The notes under the pieces are model-generated. The model saw only the letters and a list, made by a program, of their open reading frames with translations. It was not told where the DNA came from and ran no database searches. A DNA stretch of 64,000 bases from Melieria omissa (taxonomy: Eukaryota > Arthropoda > Insecta > Diptera > Ulidiidae): contig OZ020269.1 of assembly GCA_963971225.1 (NCBI GenBank), positions 89,360,783 through 89,424,782 on the forward strand. The letters run 5' to 3'. Of this stretch, positions 13,015 to 24,959 are shown piece by piece. The position numbers and the translations under genes are program-made. Each line of letters starts with the position of its first letter. The stretch's first letter is position 1.

Positions 13015-14530
13015 TTCTGATAGATAGTTGACCACAAATTTTTTGATCGCTTTACTTTCTTTTAATCAGTCTTGGATCAGTTCTATTTCTTTTTCTTCTC
13101 AGCAGTTTCAAAATTCGACCATAATGTTGACAAAATAAAACACGGAGTGATTATTCCTGATAGAGATTTGAATAAAAAGTGCTGGATTGTTTCTACTTTC
13201 TTTTCTTATCAACAATTTCCAGACTCAAAAAGTATGTAAACTATCATCAACTATCCATGACAGAGATTTGAAAGAAATTGTTGGATCGTTTCTATTTTTT
13301 TTTTAATTACCACAGTTTCAAAATTCAATCATAATGTTGACTACATAACACGAAGTCAATGTTCCTGACAGAGTTCAATAGAAGGTGTTGGATTGTTTCT
13401 ACTTTATTTTCTTCTCAGCAGTTTCCAGACTCAAAAAAGACTTTAGCTGTAGGTGGATGACACGGAGTCAATATTCCTGACAGAGATTTGAATAGAAAGT
13501 GTCGTATTGTGTTTACTTCCTTTTCATCTCCACAGTTTCAAGATTCGATAAGAAGGTTGAAACATGGCACAGCGACAAGGTTCCTAGAAGATATTTGAAT
13601 AGAATGTGTTGTATTGTTTCTACTTCTTTTTATCACCGCAGTTTCAAAATTCAATCATAATGTTGACTTCATAACAACGATTCAGGGTTCCTGACAGAGA
13701 TATCAATAGAAACTGTGGGAATGTTTCTACTTTCTTTTCTTCTCAGCAGTTTCCGAACTCAAAAAAGACGGACGGACGGTGCATAGATACGGAGTCAATG
13801 TTCCTGAAAGAGAGTTGAACAGAAAGTGTCGTATCGTGATTAATTCCTTTTCATCTCCAAAGTTTTAAGATTCGATCAGAAGGCTGAAAACTTGGCACGG
13901 AGCTAATGTTTGTGAAAGAGAGTTAAATAGAAAGCGAAATCCATCGATCCATCTTTGCAGTATCAAGATTCGTTCATTATGTTGACTACACGGCATGGAG
14001 TCAACGTTCCTGACAGAGATTTCAATAGAAAGTGTTGTATCGTTTCTACTTCTTTTTCATATCTGCAGTTTCCAGACTCGATAAGATCGTTCACTACATG
14101 GCACAGAGTCAGTGTTCTTGACAGAGATTTGAATACAAAGTGTTGGATTGTTTTTATTTCCTTTTCTTCTCAGCAGTTCTCAAACTCGATAAGAAAGTTG
14201 ACTAACAAGGTTTCTGAAAGAAAGTTTACTGTAAAAAGTTGGATCATTTCTACCTTCTTTTCATCTCTACAGCTTCCAGACTTGATAAGAATGTTGACTA
14301 CATGGAACAGAGACTATGTTCCTGAAAAATGTATTGGATCCTTTCTACTTCCTTTTCAGCTCCTTTCAAAATTCGATCATAATGTTGACTACATGGCACG
14401 GAGTCAATTTTCGTGACAGAGATTGGAATGAAAAGTGTTGAATCTTTTCTACTTCCTTTTCATCTCCGCAGCTGTTAGACTCGGTAAGTAGGTTGACTAA
14501 GAAAGTTTCTGAAAAAGAGTTGAGCAGAAA
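13015..14530 (+). repeat. Tandem array B: about 14 monomers of ~105 bp
   Basis: The block CTGACAGAGATTTGAATAGA recurs in variant form near 13,157, 13,259, 13,364, 13,476, 13,583, 13,691, 13,803, 13,913, 14,008, 14,117, 14,211, 14,322, 14,413 and 14,508, a spacing of roughly 91-112 bp. Each is followed by AAGTGTTGGATTGTTTCTAC, then TCAGCAGTTTCCAGACTCGA and TTGACTACATGGCACGGAGT. Monomers differ by substitutions and small indels. The array ends where the SINE copy begins. No homology to array A is apparent. Confidence 0.88.
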
Positions 14531-14880
14531 TGAGTCGGCTTCGAGAGTCGGCACTGGATTCTCACACCAGAGGCCCTAGGTTCGATTCCTAGCTCGGACT
14601 GGTAAAAGACTCGTATACTTCTATTGCTACCCACATGAAGAAGATGAGAATTACATTTGAATGGCACAATGGCACTCTTGTTAAGCGATAGCAAACCTTC
14701 CAAGGAAAGAAAATTAAAAAAAACACCGTTCGGACTCGGCGTTTAAGTGTAGGTCCCTTTCCCCATCCGTTTAAATGTGTGTTGTAAAACATGTTGGAAA
14801 AACAGTGTTGCATACATTTTCAAACGGGTGGAATTTGTGGTATCACAATGGGCTCACATTTGGACCTAAGTATGTCTCTT
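14531..14880 (+). mobile_element. tRNA-derived SINE, copy 1
   Basis: The copy has a pol III B-box-like GGTTCGATTCCTAGCTCGG at about 14,579-14,598 inside a tRNA-like segment with CACACCAGAGGCCCTA upstream. The A-box side is decayed. The body runs through ACCCACATGAAGAAGATGAG and GTAGGTCCCTTTCCCCATCC, then ACATGTTGGAAAA...GTGTTGCATACA. It is clearly homologous, over about 300 bp, to the reverse complement of 59,702-60,138. It ends in GTGGTATCACAATGGGC (from 14,837), a tail also found in LINE remnants at 2,460-3,066 and 57,190-57,535. It lies directly against the end of array B. Confidence 0.82.
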
Positions 14881-14925
14881 ACAGAGGGAACTTTTACAAC
14901 CTACCTACCCGACATGAATAGAAAG

Positions 14926-15415
14926 GATTTGGATTGGATTTGATTTGGATTGGATTTGGATTGGATTTGGATTTGAATTGGATTTGGATTTGCATTGGAT
15001 TTGGATTTGGATTTGGATTGGATTGGATTGGATTGGATTGGATTGGATTGGATTGGATTGGATTGGATTGGATTGGATTGGATTGGATTGGATTGGATTG
15101 GATTGGATTGGATTGGATTGGATTGGATTGGATTGGATTGGATTGGATTGGATTAGAATAGATTGGATTGGATAGGATTTGGATTGGATTTGGATTGGAT
15201 TTGGATTGGATTTGGATTGGATTTGGATTGGATTTGGATTGGATTTGGATTGGATTTGGATTGGATTTGGATTGGATTTGGATTGGATTTGGATTGGATT
15301 TGGATTGGATTTGGATTGGATTTGGATTGTATTTGGATTGGATTTGGATTGGATTTGGATTGGATTTGGATTGGATTTGGATTGGATTTGGATTGAATTT
15401 GGATTGGATTTATTG
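14926..15415 (+). repeat. GGATT / GGATTTGGATT simple satellite (~490 bp)
   Basis: About 15,018-15,150 is near-perfect (GGATT)n. On either side the unit becomes the 11-mer GGATTTGGATT, which is highly regular from 15,175 to 15,400. This gives long spurious open frames (Asp-Trp-Ile or Ser-Asn-Pro repeats) on both strands. The low divergence suggests a young expansion. Confidence 0.97.
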
Positions 15416-16300
15416 GATAATAGTTTGGAGAGAAGTTCTTAGTTCCAGGAAGATTTGTTAGACGAATGGCATCAAGAGCCAAGGTTTATTATATAGTTTA
15501 CTAATTTCGTATTTTCAATCATATATTTGAAATTGTTCTTCAATATCTGGCAACTCTGCGTGCTGCAATGATGCCTTTCTACTTTGAGACAAAAACAAAA
15601 TGCGTTCTTGTTGCTTTCTGCTCATCTTATAATTGGATAGTTGCTGCTTAACCCACAATCGGCTTCTTATGTTTGCGTGCTGGCAATAATTTTATGCAGA
15701 AAAACTTTTGGCAAATTCACAAATGTCCTTGTACTGTGCCGTTACGGCGACCTTGTCGCTTTTCATAATACGACACAAGGCATTTCGATTGCATTACGCG
15801 TTTCTGTTGTTGCATTTTTTTTATTATAATTTTAGTATGCAGATGCAAGGATAGCAAACAGAAAGTGGCGGAATTGGCATCAAAATTATGGCAACCAAAC
15901 AAATCTGCATTGACAATTGGCGAAATGCAATTAAAAATTCTCACTTGGCGCTAAAGCACACAACACAATGCAACACAATAGAACAGTGAGAACTGCAGGC
16001 AGCTTCGGACAGACAGACAGATGGAAGACACTGCACAGTTCGCTGCACAAGTAGAACTTCAAAGAATTCCATTATAATGTCTGCCAATTGAAATTCCCCG
16101 AAGGATATTGTGCGACAATAAAGTTGCCAGCGTGATGGAGTGTGTGTGCGATTATTCGGTAAAAGTTTTCTTGCATACGGTGCTCGGGTGATGGCGAATG
16201 GGGCTCGTAATTGCTTCAAATATTGCTTCAATTATGGTTGAGTTTAAGAATGTAATATGTGTGTGCTTCTGAATGTTTCATAGGCGCATGTTTTTGGTAC
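15416..16300. other. Host-type non-coding DNA
   Basis: Moderate-GC, unique-looking sequence with one short CAGACAGACAGA run near 16,008-16,020. Short open frames are present but unsupported. Confidence 0.5.
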
Positions 16301-18380
16301 AACAAAACTAGAGATCAAAACCCGATTACTTTGGTGTTCTTTAGACATTAAATGCATTGATTGTTTGGAGTATTAAATAATGACAAAATTTAGTAGGAAT
16401 GTGTTATAATAATTCCTGTTACTAGATACTAAATACATTCATGATCTTGTTTTTACTTAACCCGATTACTTTAGAGCACTAAATGCAATAAACAATAATT
16501 ATTTGGGTTGCTTGGGAGTTGAGGTAATTTTTGCTTAAATATGAGTTCGTTTTCAATGTATTTTAGCACTTTAACTAAATTAGAAAATGCCTTTCAAAAA
16601 CCGATTATTTTCGGCATCTATCTATCAAACATTTTTAGCTTCAAATAACCGCATAAAGTCGATTTCGGTTTCATCGTTTTACAGTACTTCAAAAACAATA
16701 CGAAATGCATTACAAAAAACCGATTACTTTTGGTAACTACCAAATTTTATAAAATTTAAGAATTCGTATGAATACAAGTCCGTTTTCAATGCTTTTTAAT
16801 TACTACAAATTTAATAATTAGTTAAAAAAACCGACTACTTTTGGTGACTATTTAACTTTTGTAACTTCAAATATTACTTTTGGTAACTACCAAATTTTAT
16901 TAATTTTCAATATTCATATGAATACGAGACTGTTTTCAATTTGTTTTACTCATAACTAATTCCAAAATCAGTTGAAAACCCGACTACTTTCAGTGACTAT
17001 TTAACTTTTGTAACTTTAAGTACACGCAAGTCTTCAAGTACTTTACATAAATTCATAATTGCCTTCAAAAAACCGATTACTTTCGGTAAATACCAAACTT
17101 TCGTAACTCCAAATATCCGTATAAATATGAGTTTGTTTTCAATCACTTTCACTACTTCAAAAACGAAACAAAATTCATTGCAAACAACCGATTATTTTCG
17201 GTAATTATTAAATTTGGTTAACTTTAAGTGTTCGTATGAATATGTTACGAGTTCGTTTTCAATACATTAAAACATTGGCCCAAAAAATAAATCAATACTT
17301 TAGGTAGCTACTATAATAAAATACAAAAATTAAAAAAAATTTAAAGTAAAAATAAATTCAAAAATGCCTTACAAAAACCCGATTACTTTTGGTAACTACA
17401 AAACTTTTGTAACTTTAAGTACCCGCAAGTTCGTACGAGTGCGAGTTCGGTTTCAATGACTTTCATTGTTTCAGAAACAGTACAAAATTCATTACAAAAA
17501 ACCGATTATTTTCGGTCACTACCAAATTTGGTTAACTTTAAGTGTTCGTATGAATACGAATCGGTTTTCAATGCTTTTTACTTACAATATATTCAAAAAT
17601 TGGTCCAAAAATAAACGAATACCTTAGGGACTACTATAATAAAATAAAAAATTAAATAAATAAAATAAAAATAAATTCAAAAATCCCTTTCAGAACACCG
17701 ACTGCTTATGGTAACTACTTATCTTTTTAAGCCTCAAATAACCGCATAACTACGAGCTCAGTTTCAATGTCTTGCCCTACTTCAAAAACAGTAAAAACTC
17801 CATTGCGAAAACCCGACTACTTTCGGTAACTACCACAATTTTTAACTTTCAGTGCTCATACGAATACCAGCATGTTTTTAATGTTTTTTACTTACAATAA
17901 ATTCAAAAATCATTAAAAAAACCGAATACTTTGGCTGACTATTTAACTTTTGTAACTAAAAGTATAAGCAAAAATATGAATTCATTTTACATGTCCTGCA
18001 GTACTTAAAATAAATTCGAAAATACCTTCTAAAAACCGATTACTTTCAGTTACTTCCAAACTTTTTTAACTTTAAGTACTCGTATAAATACAAATACGTT
18101 GTTAATGCCTTTAACCTGCAATAAATTCAAGAATTCGAAAAACCGACTACTTTCGGTGGCTATTAAACTTTTGGTTCATTCAAAAAACTGACTATGTTCG
18201 GTAACTAAATATTAAACTTGTCTAAATTCAAGTATAGGACTTCGTTTTCGATGTCCAACAGTACTTAAAAAAATGCAAAAATGCCTTAAAAAACCGATTA
18301 CTTTCGACCAACCACCAAACTTTTGTAACTTAAAGTACCCGCAGTCAAGTACCTATCAGTCCGTTTTCGATACCTTTCAC
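16300..18380 (+). repeat. Tandem array C: ~105-120 bp monomers over 2 kb
   Basis: The core AAAACCGATTACTTTCGGTA recurs in variants near 16,319, 16,459, 16,600, 16,719, 16,829, 16,979, 17,072, 17,187, 17,369, 17,500, 17,697, 17,812, 17,918, 18,035, 18,139 and 18,294. It is followed by ACTACCAAACTTTTGTAACT, AAGTACTCGTATGAATACGA, GTTCGTTTTCAATGC and AAATTCAAAAATGCC. Some spacings are enlarged by small insertions. No coding content, and unrelated to arrays A and B. Confidence 0.88.
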
Positions 18381-19640
18381 AACTTAAGCTTAGTCACATT
18401 TACTTATTGCGCATCTTTGCAACGCTTGAACGAAAGTGGAAGTGGAAATGGAATTGGATTAGACGCTGCTTTGCTCTTCCTTCGAATACTCGTAGTTATT
18501 GTTGGCATTGTTCTGTGTCACACTTCCCTAAGTCGCACAATGCCGAGTCGCTTCGGCTGCACAAATGCTTCCACAGTGCCAGCTAATCAGGATTTGCATT
18601 TCCATCCAGTGCTCACGTGCCCAGGAGGCAAATTACAACTGTCATTGTTGTACTTGCAACGAGCGAGACCGAATGCTCCCCCGGCCGGCATGCGGAAGGC
18701 CGAGCTGCAGCTCGAACTCGAGCAAAATGTGTGAGGATGGAAAAACTTTTGCAAATTTTTATGGCGCAAATGTTGCCGTGCGTAATCTCGGCGGAGTTAA
18801 GTTGCGCATCTTAATCTAGTGTCTTGGTTGTTGCTGCAACAAATGGCAGACAACAGAAGCAGCAGCCAGCACGAAGAAGATGGCAACGAAGGGAACCAGA
18901 ACAAAAGCAGAGCACAACTGTGGAAGCAACTCGGGTAGTGAGTGCGGCGTGTCAAGGGGGCAGGCGGCAGTGCTGTCATGCTGCATTTACAAACCGCTTT
19001 ATGCCGGCAACGTGGCATAACAATTGCTGCAACAACAACAAACAACAACGGCACGACAAACGAATTTGTCTTAAGTGTAACTTTGTAGTATTCTTCTTCT
19101 TCTTGTTCTAGTTGTTCTCTTTGTTGTTGCTTATCTGCGTTGCAGCTCGAACGAACGAGGTTGCAGCGTGCCGAATTATAAAAGGATTTTGTGCGAATTG
19201 CAGGGTGTGATTGTGATTGTTGTTGTTGTTGTTGTTGCTGCCAGTGGCAATTGCAGTTGCAGCAATACCAAAATCCTTTTGGTGTTAATTTAATGCCATT
19301 TTGTTGTGTTGCTGTTGCGTGTTTTGCATGCAACATTGCAATCGGAAATGGAAGGCACAAAGTGGCAGGAAGGCGTAGGGCGTGGCTGACAAAGAAATGG
19401 GCGAATGGTGGATGCGGAATTGTATGTTGTGTCGTGTGCAATGTTTTGTTGCAATAATAACAACAACAACGGATAGAAGCAGAGACGCCCCGGAATGGCA
19501 AACAAACGAAGTGGCAATCGATATGTCGAACACGAAGGGGTGGCAACGCCGCTTTGTAAATACTCAGTAATCGCTTTAGCAACGCTCGAGTGTGTCGTTG
19601 TTGTTGTTGTTATTAGTGTCGGAGAAATACTCAAATTTGT
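18381..19640. other. Host-type DNA, CAA/TTG-rich, GC-richer
   Basis: Unique-looking sequence with GAAGTGGAAGTGG, CAACAACAAC and TTGTTGTTG runs. Several open frames exist (for example 18,797-19,582 on the minus strand, 261 residues), but they are poly-Gln/Cys/Leu-like with overlapping frames on both strands, the pattern of repeat-driven openness. No exon is claimed. Confidence 0.5.
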
Positions 19641-21250
19641 TGTTGCTATTATGGGAGTTGCTGACTGCACACAGTTGCTGATGATTTGTTTTCTTATGTT
19701 TTTGATATTGTTGTTGTCATTGTTGTTGTTGGTCTGATTGAGGTTTGTTGTTATTGTATTAAGTTATGTTTCATTTTGTTGCAATTGTTATTGTTTGTTG
19801 CTGTTGTTATTGTAGAAGCTATTGAAGCTATTCTTGGTTGTTGCTGTTATATTTTGTATTTGTGGTTGTGGTTCGAGTTTTTGTTGTTATTAAGTTCTGT
19901 TTGAGTTTTTGTTGTTGTTGTTATTGGCATTTAGTTTAGATTAGTATTGAGTTATTGTTGTTGTTATTGCGTCTTTGAGCAACAACAAATGTAAACTAAA
20001 CAACATTGGTTGTTATTAAGTTTTGGTTGTTTTTGGCAAAATCGCTGATTGTACTTTTGTTGCTGCTATTGGTGTTGTTATTGTTGTTGCTGTTGGATTT
20101 CAGGCTTTATCGGTGCAATGATGCAGTACTATTGTTGTTGTTGTTGCTATTGTTTTTGTTGTTGCGATTGTTGTTGTTGTTGCTATTGTTTTTGTTGTTG
20201 CGATTGTTGTTGTTGTTGCTATTGTTGTTGTTTTTTAATATAAATTTTGTATCATTTGTCGTTGTATTTTTGTTGTTGTTTTTGCTTAAAATGTTAAAGT
20301 TTTTGTTGAGTTTCTGGAATCTTATTCATGTTTTTGTATTTATGGTTATTGTTATTGTTGTTGTCTTCAGCTATTGATTACTGTTACAATATATTTCATT
20401 GTTGTAATTTTTTATGTGTTTGCTGTAAATCATTTTTGTTTTTGTTCTCAATATTTGTGTTGATTTTGTTGTTATTGTAATTGCTTTATTATTTTTAAAA
20501 ATTGTATTTATTATTTTTTAAAAGTATTTTATTATTATTGTTATTTTGTTGTAGTCATTGTATTACCAATGTTGTTTCTGTATTTATTAATGACCACTGA
20601 CGCATACAGGATTTCATTTGGGGACTTTTGTTCACAACTTTTGAGCTTAATACCATTTGAAATCATATTTGCAACGAATAATTAAAAAAAAAATTAATAA
20701 TATTTCGGAGTTCTGAACCACCAAAACCTTCGCTTGTGTGCGGCAGTGATGTTGCCATAGATTTTGTTGTTGTTTCTGTGCTTTAGTTATTTTTTTTTGT
20801 TTTTGGTCACTGTTTCTATTGTTTTGATTCAAATTGTCATTGGTTTTGATGTTGTTGTTAATTTTTTCGTTGTTATTGTCAGTTGTTGTTGCCGCTGTTG
20901 TTGTCATTTGTTTAACTTTTGTGGCTTTTGTTGTTGACATAATTGGATTTTTCAGTGGTGACCATTGTTTACAATGAGTTTCTTGCGTTGTTGTTGTTAT
21001 TTTACGCGACATCTTTTTACTGTTGTTGTTATTTGATTAAATTTCATTGAAATATTTTTTTTTATTTTTAACTATTGGAATAAACAATGAAGTGGTTGTT
21101 GTAGTAGCATTAAAAGTTGTTATTGTAGTTAATAAGTTTTAAGTTGTTTGAGTTGAACTGTTAGTGTTGTTATTGCTATATTTTGCAGTTACATTGTATA
21201 CCTAATTTTGGTTCTAATTTTGGTACTTCTGGTAACTTGGTAATTTTGGT
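19600..21250. repeat. TTG-rich (opa-like, complement) low-complexity block
   Basis: Dense TTG trinucleotide runs extend over 1.6 kb. At about 20,145-20,225 a 36-bp unit (CTATTGTTTTTGTTGTTGCG followed by ATTG(TTG)n) is duplicated in tandem. All long frames here are poly-Leu/Val/Cys artefacts. It is interrupted by the hAT-type MITE at 20,595-20,748. Confidence 0.85.
20595..20748 (+). mobile_element. hAT-type MITE, degenerate full-length copy
   Basis: The left end CACTGACGCATACAGG and right end CTTGTGTGCGGCAGTG are decayed versions of the 16-bp repeat at 4,798. The interior has CTTTTGAGCTTAATACCATTTG, matching other copies. Flanking 8-mers TTAATGAC and ATGTTGCC do not match, so the duplication has decayed or the ends are off by a few bases. 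Confidence 0.75.
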
Positions 21251-21254
21251 GATA

Positions 21255-21442
21255 CAGGGTGGCGCAAATGTTGTCGCCCACTATTTTTTGGCTCTAATTT
21301 GTTTATGAATGAATTAATGAATTAATCCTTCCTATTAATTCATGAGTGAATGATTAAATTCTTCTTATTCACTCATTTATTCATTCATTCATAAACAAAT
21401 TAGAGCCAAAAAACACTGGGTGACAATTTTTGCACCACCCTG
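21255..21442. mobile_element. 188-bp foldback MITE with TA flanks (mariner-like)
   Basis: The ends are CAGGGTGGCGCAAA and, inverted, CAGGGTGGTGCAAA, with TA at 21,253-21,254 and 21,443-21,444. The arms continue inward for more than 60 bp (TTTTTTGGCTCTAATTTGTT, then TATGAATGAAT steps), so nearly the whole element can fold into one hairpin. TA flanks and TIRs indicate a Tc1/mariner-group non-autonomous element. A degenerate relative lies at 40,186-40,296. Confidence 0.85.
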
Positions 21443-21444
21443 TA

Positions 21445-22494
21445 CGTATTGCTAGCATTGTTCTTATTGTAAAACCGTTGTTGTTGCATAGTTTTTTCCT
21501 CTAATTTTAAACAATGCAATATTCTATGCATTTGGCTTATCGTGTTGCTTTTGTTGTTAGTGTTGTTGATATAAATATTTGTGTTTTTGTCTCTCGTTCC
21601 TCATATAAGTTTTTCTTAGATATTTTTATGTTTGTTCTCAGCATTGTTGTCGCTAATAATGGTTGAAATTTTTGAAGAAATTTTTGGTGTTGTTGTTGGT
21701 GATTTGTTGTTACTTAGAACTCTTGTTGCTACTAGTATTGTTCTTGTTCTTTGAGCGCTTTTGTTGCCGCTATCGGTTGCTATCGTTGCAGCTGCTGTCG
21801 CAGTAAATTTTGTTGCTATTATTTTTGTTGCAATATAAGACTCCTTATTGTTGTTGTTGTTTTAGCTGGTGTTGTTGCTACTTTTGTTTAACTTTCGCCT
21901 TGTTTTAGACAATTTTGCGTGGCATTCGAGCGTTTTGGGGCATGTTGCGGCAGCGTGTGCCACGTGACTGCTTTACATAATTTGTCGTTGTTGCCTCCAA
22001 CTCCTTTCCCAGCTAAACAACAATGTGTGCTTTTCTTTTGCTGTAATTTGCCGCTGCTGCCACGCACACCTTTTAAGCGAAAATCGGATTTTCGTGCGAG
22101 CTCAGAACTTTTGTTTGTTGCACAAAGGAAAGCAGGTATTAACGTTGAATGATAAGGAATGAGGTGGGGGGGGGGGGGGGGAACGATTAGCAGAGCTTTT
22201 TTAAAGAAGATCTAAGGTAAAAATAAATAGCCTTTAAAATATGTTTAGTGATATGTTTTTTAAGGGAAATTGATATAATTTTGTTTTTTTTTATTGAGTT
22301 ACTCGGATCTTGTGGCTGTTTGAGTGGTTATGGAATTAATTTTATTTATTTTGTTTACATGAAATTTGTTCAGGGCAAAGTGTACAGTTTGAGTTAAATA
22401 TGTCTTAAATATTTTTCAGTTTAAAACAAAATATTTTTTCTTAAAACTTTGTGTCTAAAAATTTGTCTCAAATTTAAACTCCAATAAGTTCAAA
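21445..22494. other. Host-type non-coding DNA with TTG runs and a poly-G run
   Basis: TTG-rich to about 21,900, then moderate-GC unique sequence. A G-run of about 16 lies near 22,163-22,180, and AT-rich DNA follows from 22,200. No credible exon. Confidence 0.5.
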
Positions 22495-23335
22495 ACGCTA
22501 CTGTGTGTGCAGACCAATTTTTCTAGAGCTCATATGAGCAACATTTGCTTACCAGGAGCCCATCATTGTGGCTCATTATGTCCTGAACTCTCCTAATTTG
22601 TTAAACAAAAACTTTTTCTTGTTTCGATTGATGGTTCTGGAGCTCATATGAGCAACATTTTCTTACCAAGAGTCTGTCACATCTATATTATTATGTCCTG
22701 AACTCTCTTGATTAGTCAACTCACAATTTTGTTTGTGTCTATAGATCCTTCTGGAGTTCATATGAGCAACATTTGCATATCAGAGTCCCATCATTTCTGG
22801 GTTATCATCACCTGCACTTTCTTGATTAGTCAAATCACAACTTTTTTCGTGTCGATTGATTCTTCTTGAGCTCGTCTGAGCTACATTTGCTTATTAAGAT
22901 CCCATAACTTGTGACTTGTCATGTCCTGAACTCTCTGTATGAGTCAAATAACAACTTTTACCCGTGTTGATTAATTCTTTAGGAGCTGATATGAGCAACA
23001 TTTGCTTACCTGGAGCCCATTACTTGTGACTTATCACCTCCTGAACTCTCTTGATTAGACAAATAACAACTTTTTTCGTGTCCCCTGATTCTTCTGGAGC
23101 TCATATGAGCAACATTTGATTACCAAGAGCCTGCCATATCTGTCTTATCATGTCCTGAATTCTCTGTATAAGTCAGATCACAACATCTACTCGAGTCCAT
23201 AGCTTCTTCTTGAGCTCATATGAGCAACATTTGCATCTCAGGAGCCCATTACTTGTGACTTATCACATCCTCTGTTTTTTTTCCTCGTGACTTACAACGT
23301 CCTGAACCGCTTTCTTCAACCAAATTACGATTTAT
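22495..23335 (+). repeat. Tandem array D: seven monomers of 114-115 bp
   Basis: The palindromic core GAGCTCATATGAGC plus AACATTTGC occurs at about 22,526, 22,640, 22,754, 22,868 (mutated), 22,983, 23,097 and 23,212, spacings of 114, 114, 114, 115, 114 and 115. Shared downstream blocks are GGAGCCCATCA, TTATCATGTCCTGAACTCTC, TTGATTAGTCAAAT and CACAACTTTTTTCGTGTC. Spacing is much more regular than in arrays A-C although the bases have diverged. Confidence 0.92.
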
Positions 23336-24120
23336 TTTTAAACATTTTAATCAACCACCGATTTACTGTGAATTTTAAATACCCATCGGCTATGCCACAA
23401 CAACAATAACTCGATGAGAAAGAACAAAACACAACTAATCACAACCTGCCAACAATTGTGTTGTGCATCAAACAATACCGTTAATCTGTTAAAATTTAAC
23501 ACTCACCTCTGTAATTTGCCGCTTCCTAACAAAGAATTAAAAAAAAAACAAACCTCAAAAAAAACCAAAAACTTGAAATACGCTTCTTGCATTTTGTTTT
23601 TGTTTTTTATTGCTGTTTGCTGTTTTGTTCTTATGATTTCTTACCAAATAAATACTTAATTAGATGCTAAAGAGCACATCATCATCAGCAGCAGCAGCAA
23701 AAACCGCAAAAACAACAACAACAACAACAACAACAACAAAAGCATTGCGTAGCATCTTCAGAAACATTTTTATTTTTGGATCGGCCGCGCGCATAATTTG
23801 AAGGTTGCACATTGTGATGTATTCCGTTTTTGCCGCTTTGGCTACTTGCAAGTTGCAACAGATCGCGTGTGAACGAGCGCCGGCAGCAGCAGCGGCACAA
23901 AACAAATGGAGCGGCACTTGTTGCGTAGAGTTGAACATGAAATCACTGGGCGCAGGCGCTAAATTTTGGTCAAATGTAATTTTTCTTTGCTTTCAAATAA
24001 TTCGTTGTTGTTATTTCTGCTTTCTTAAAGCTTTTTTTATGCCTGCAAAGTGCTTTTCAACAACGCGTTTGTGTTTAACTGCATTGTTTACATTGTTTGG
24101 GCTGTTGTTTACATTCTCGG
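23336..24120. other. Host-type non-coding DNA with (CAG)/(CAA) tract
   Basis: An interrupted CAG then CAA run lies at about 23,685-23,742. The rest is moderate-GC unique DNA. No exon is recognised. Confidence 0.5.
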
Positions 24121-24950
24121 AATAGTTTTTCACAGTATTCTTATATTTTTCAACTCTTTCATTTCAATTGTGGTTGTCTCTCTTTCGTGAGGGGGACTCC
24201 TTCTATGCATTTCCCATCGATGAGAGCCACTTGGTGGCTCTGATGAATTTGTCAATGTGACTTGGGGGCATCTTGACATCTTGAGAGCAACCCAGAACCG
24301 GTACACGTTCTTGCCGATCTGTAAAGGTAGCAATTTTGTAGGTTCGAAGAAGTCATTATGCAGAATCCGGGTCTTCTGGTGTGTTGGCCAATGAGATAGA
24401 CTGGACACTATATGACATGCACGACAATCCCTATGAAAAGATTTTTACAAGGATTAATTCCTAGGATCTCTACTGCTTGGTCGAAAACCAGGTCTGTCCA
24501 GTCATGTTATATGTTTGTTCATGGAGTTATCTAGTACAACAGAACAAATGTCTTGCTACGCATTCTTCAGATGAAGTTGAAGAAGTCAAAAAGTTCGAAG
24601 ACACCGAATCGGTGCAGACTCCTGTCAAATGTAACAACAGCCACGGTGACCACTTTTTTGCTGCATTTGGATCAAATTTAGGCTGTTTTGTTTTACCAGA
24701 ATTTTTGGACCGTTTTTTTCAATTTTGACCTTTGACCTTTGAGCTGTAAAAACGCTAACTTTTGGAATGTTTTTTAAAAAACGATGACAATACTGTTTAA
24801 GTAATCGAAAGAATTTCAACATAAAAGTTATGTTCAGGTTTTGGTTAAATGATATTTGGTTTAAAACATCAGATGATCCATTTTTTCTCCATTTTGGGCC
24901 TTTTTTGGGAGATTTTGGGTACATACAAATTTTTAGGAGCAATTATGACA
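24121..24950. other. Unclassified non-coding DNA, possible old transposon
   Basis: A 92-residue minus-strand frame (24,130-24,408) has ordinary amino-acid composition but no motif I recognise, and it is not flanked by splice sites I trust. It may be decayed transposon coding sequence. TTTGACCTTTGACCTTTGAG near 24,724 is a short direct repeat. Confidence 0.4.
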
Positions 24951-24959
24951 AAAACTTTC

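Noticed and set aside
18797..19582. 261-residue minus-strand open frame with poly-Gln
   Set aside because: CAA/TTG repeats keep several frames open at once, and composition is repeat-like. I cannot exclude that a short exon hides here.
20006..20377. Hydrophobic Leu-rich frame resembling a membrane protein
   Set aside because: It is a TTG-repeat artefact.
22495..23335. CRISPR-like regular repeat spacing
   Set aside because: The spacers are themselves similar between units, so it is an ordinary tandem repeat in a eukaryotic genome.
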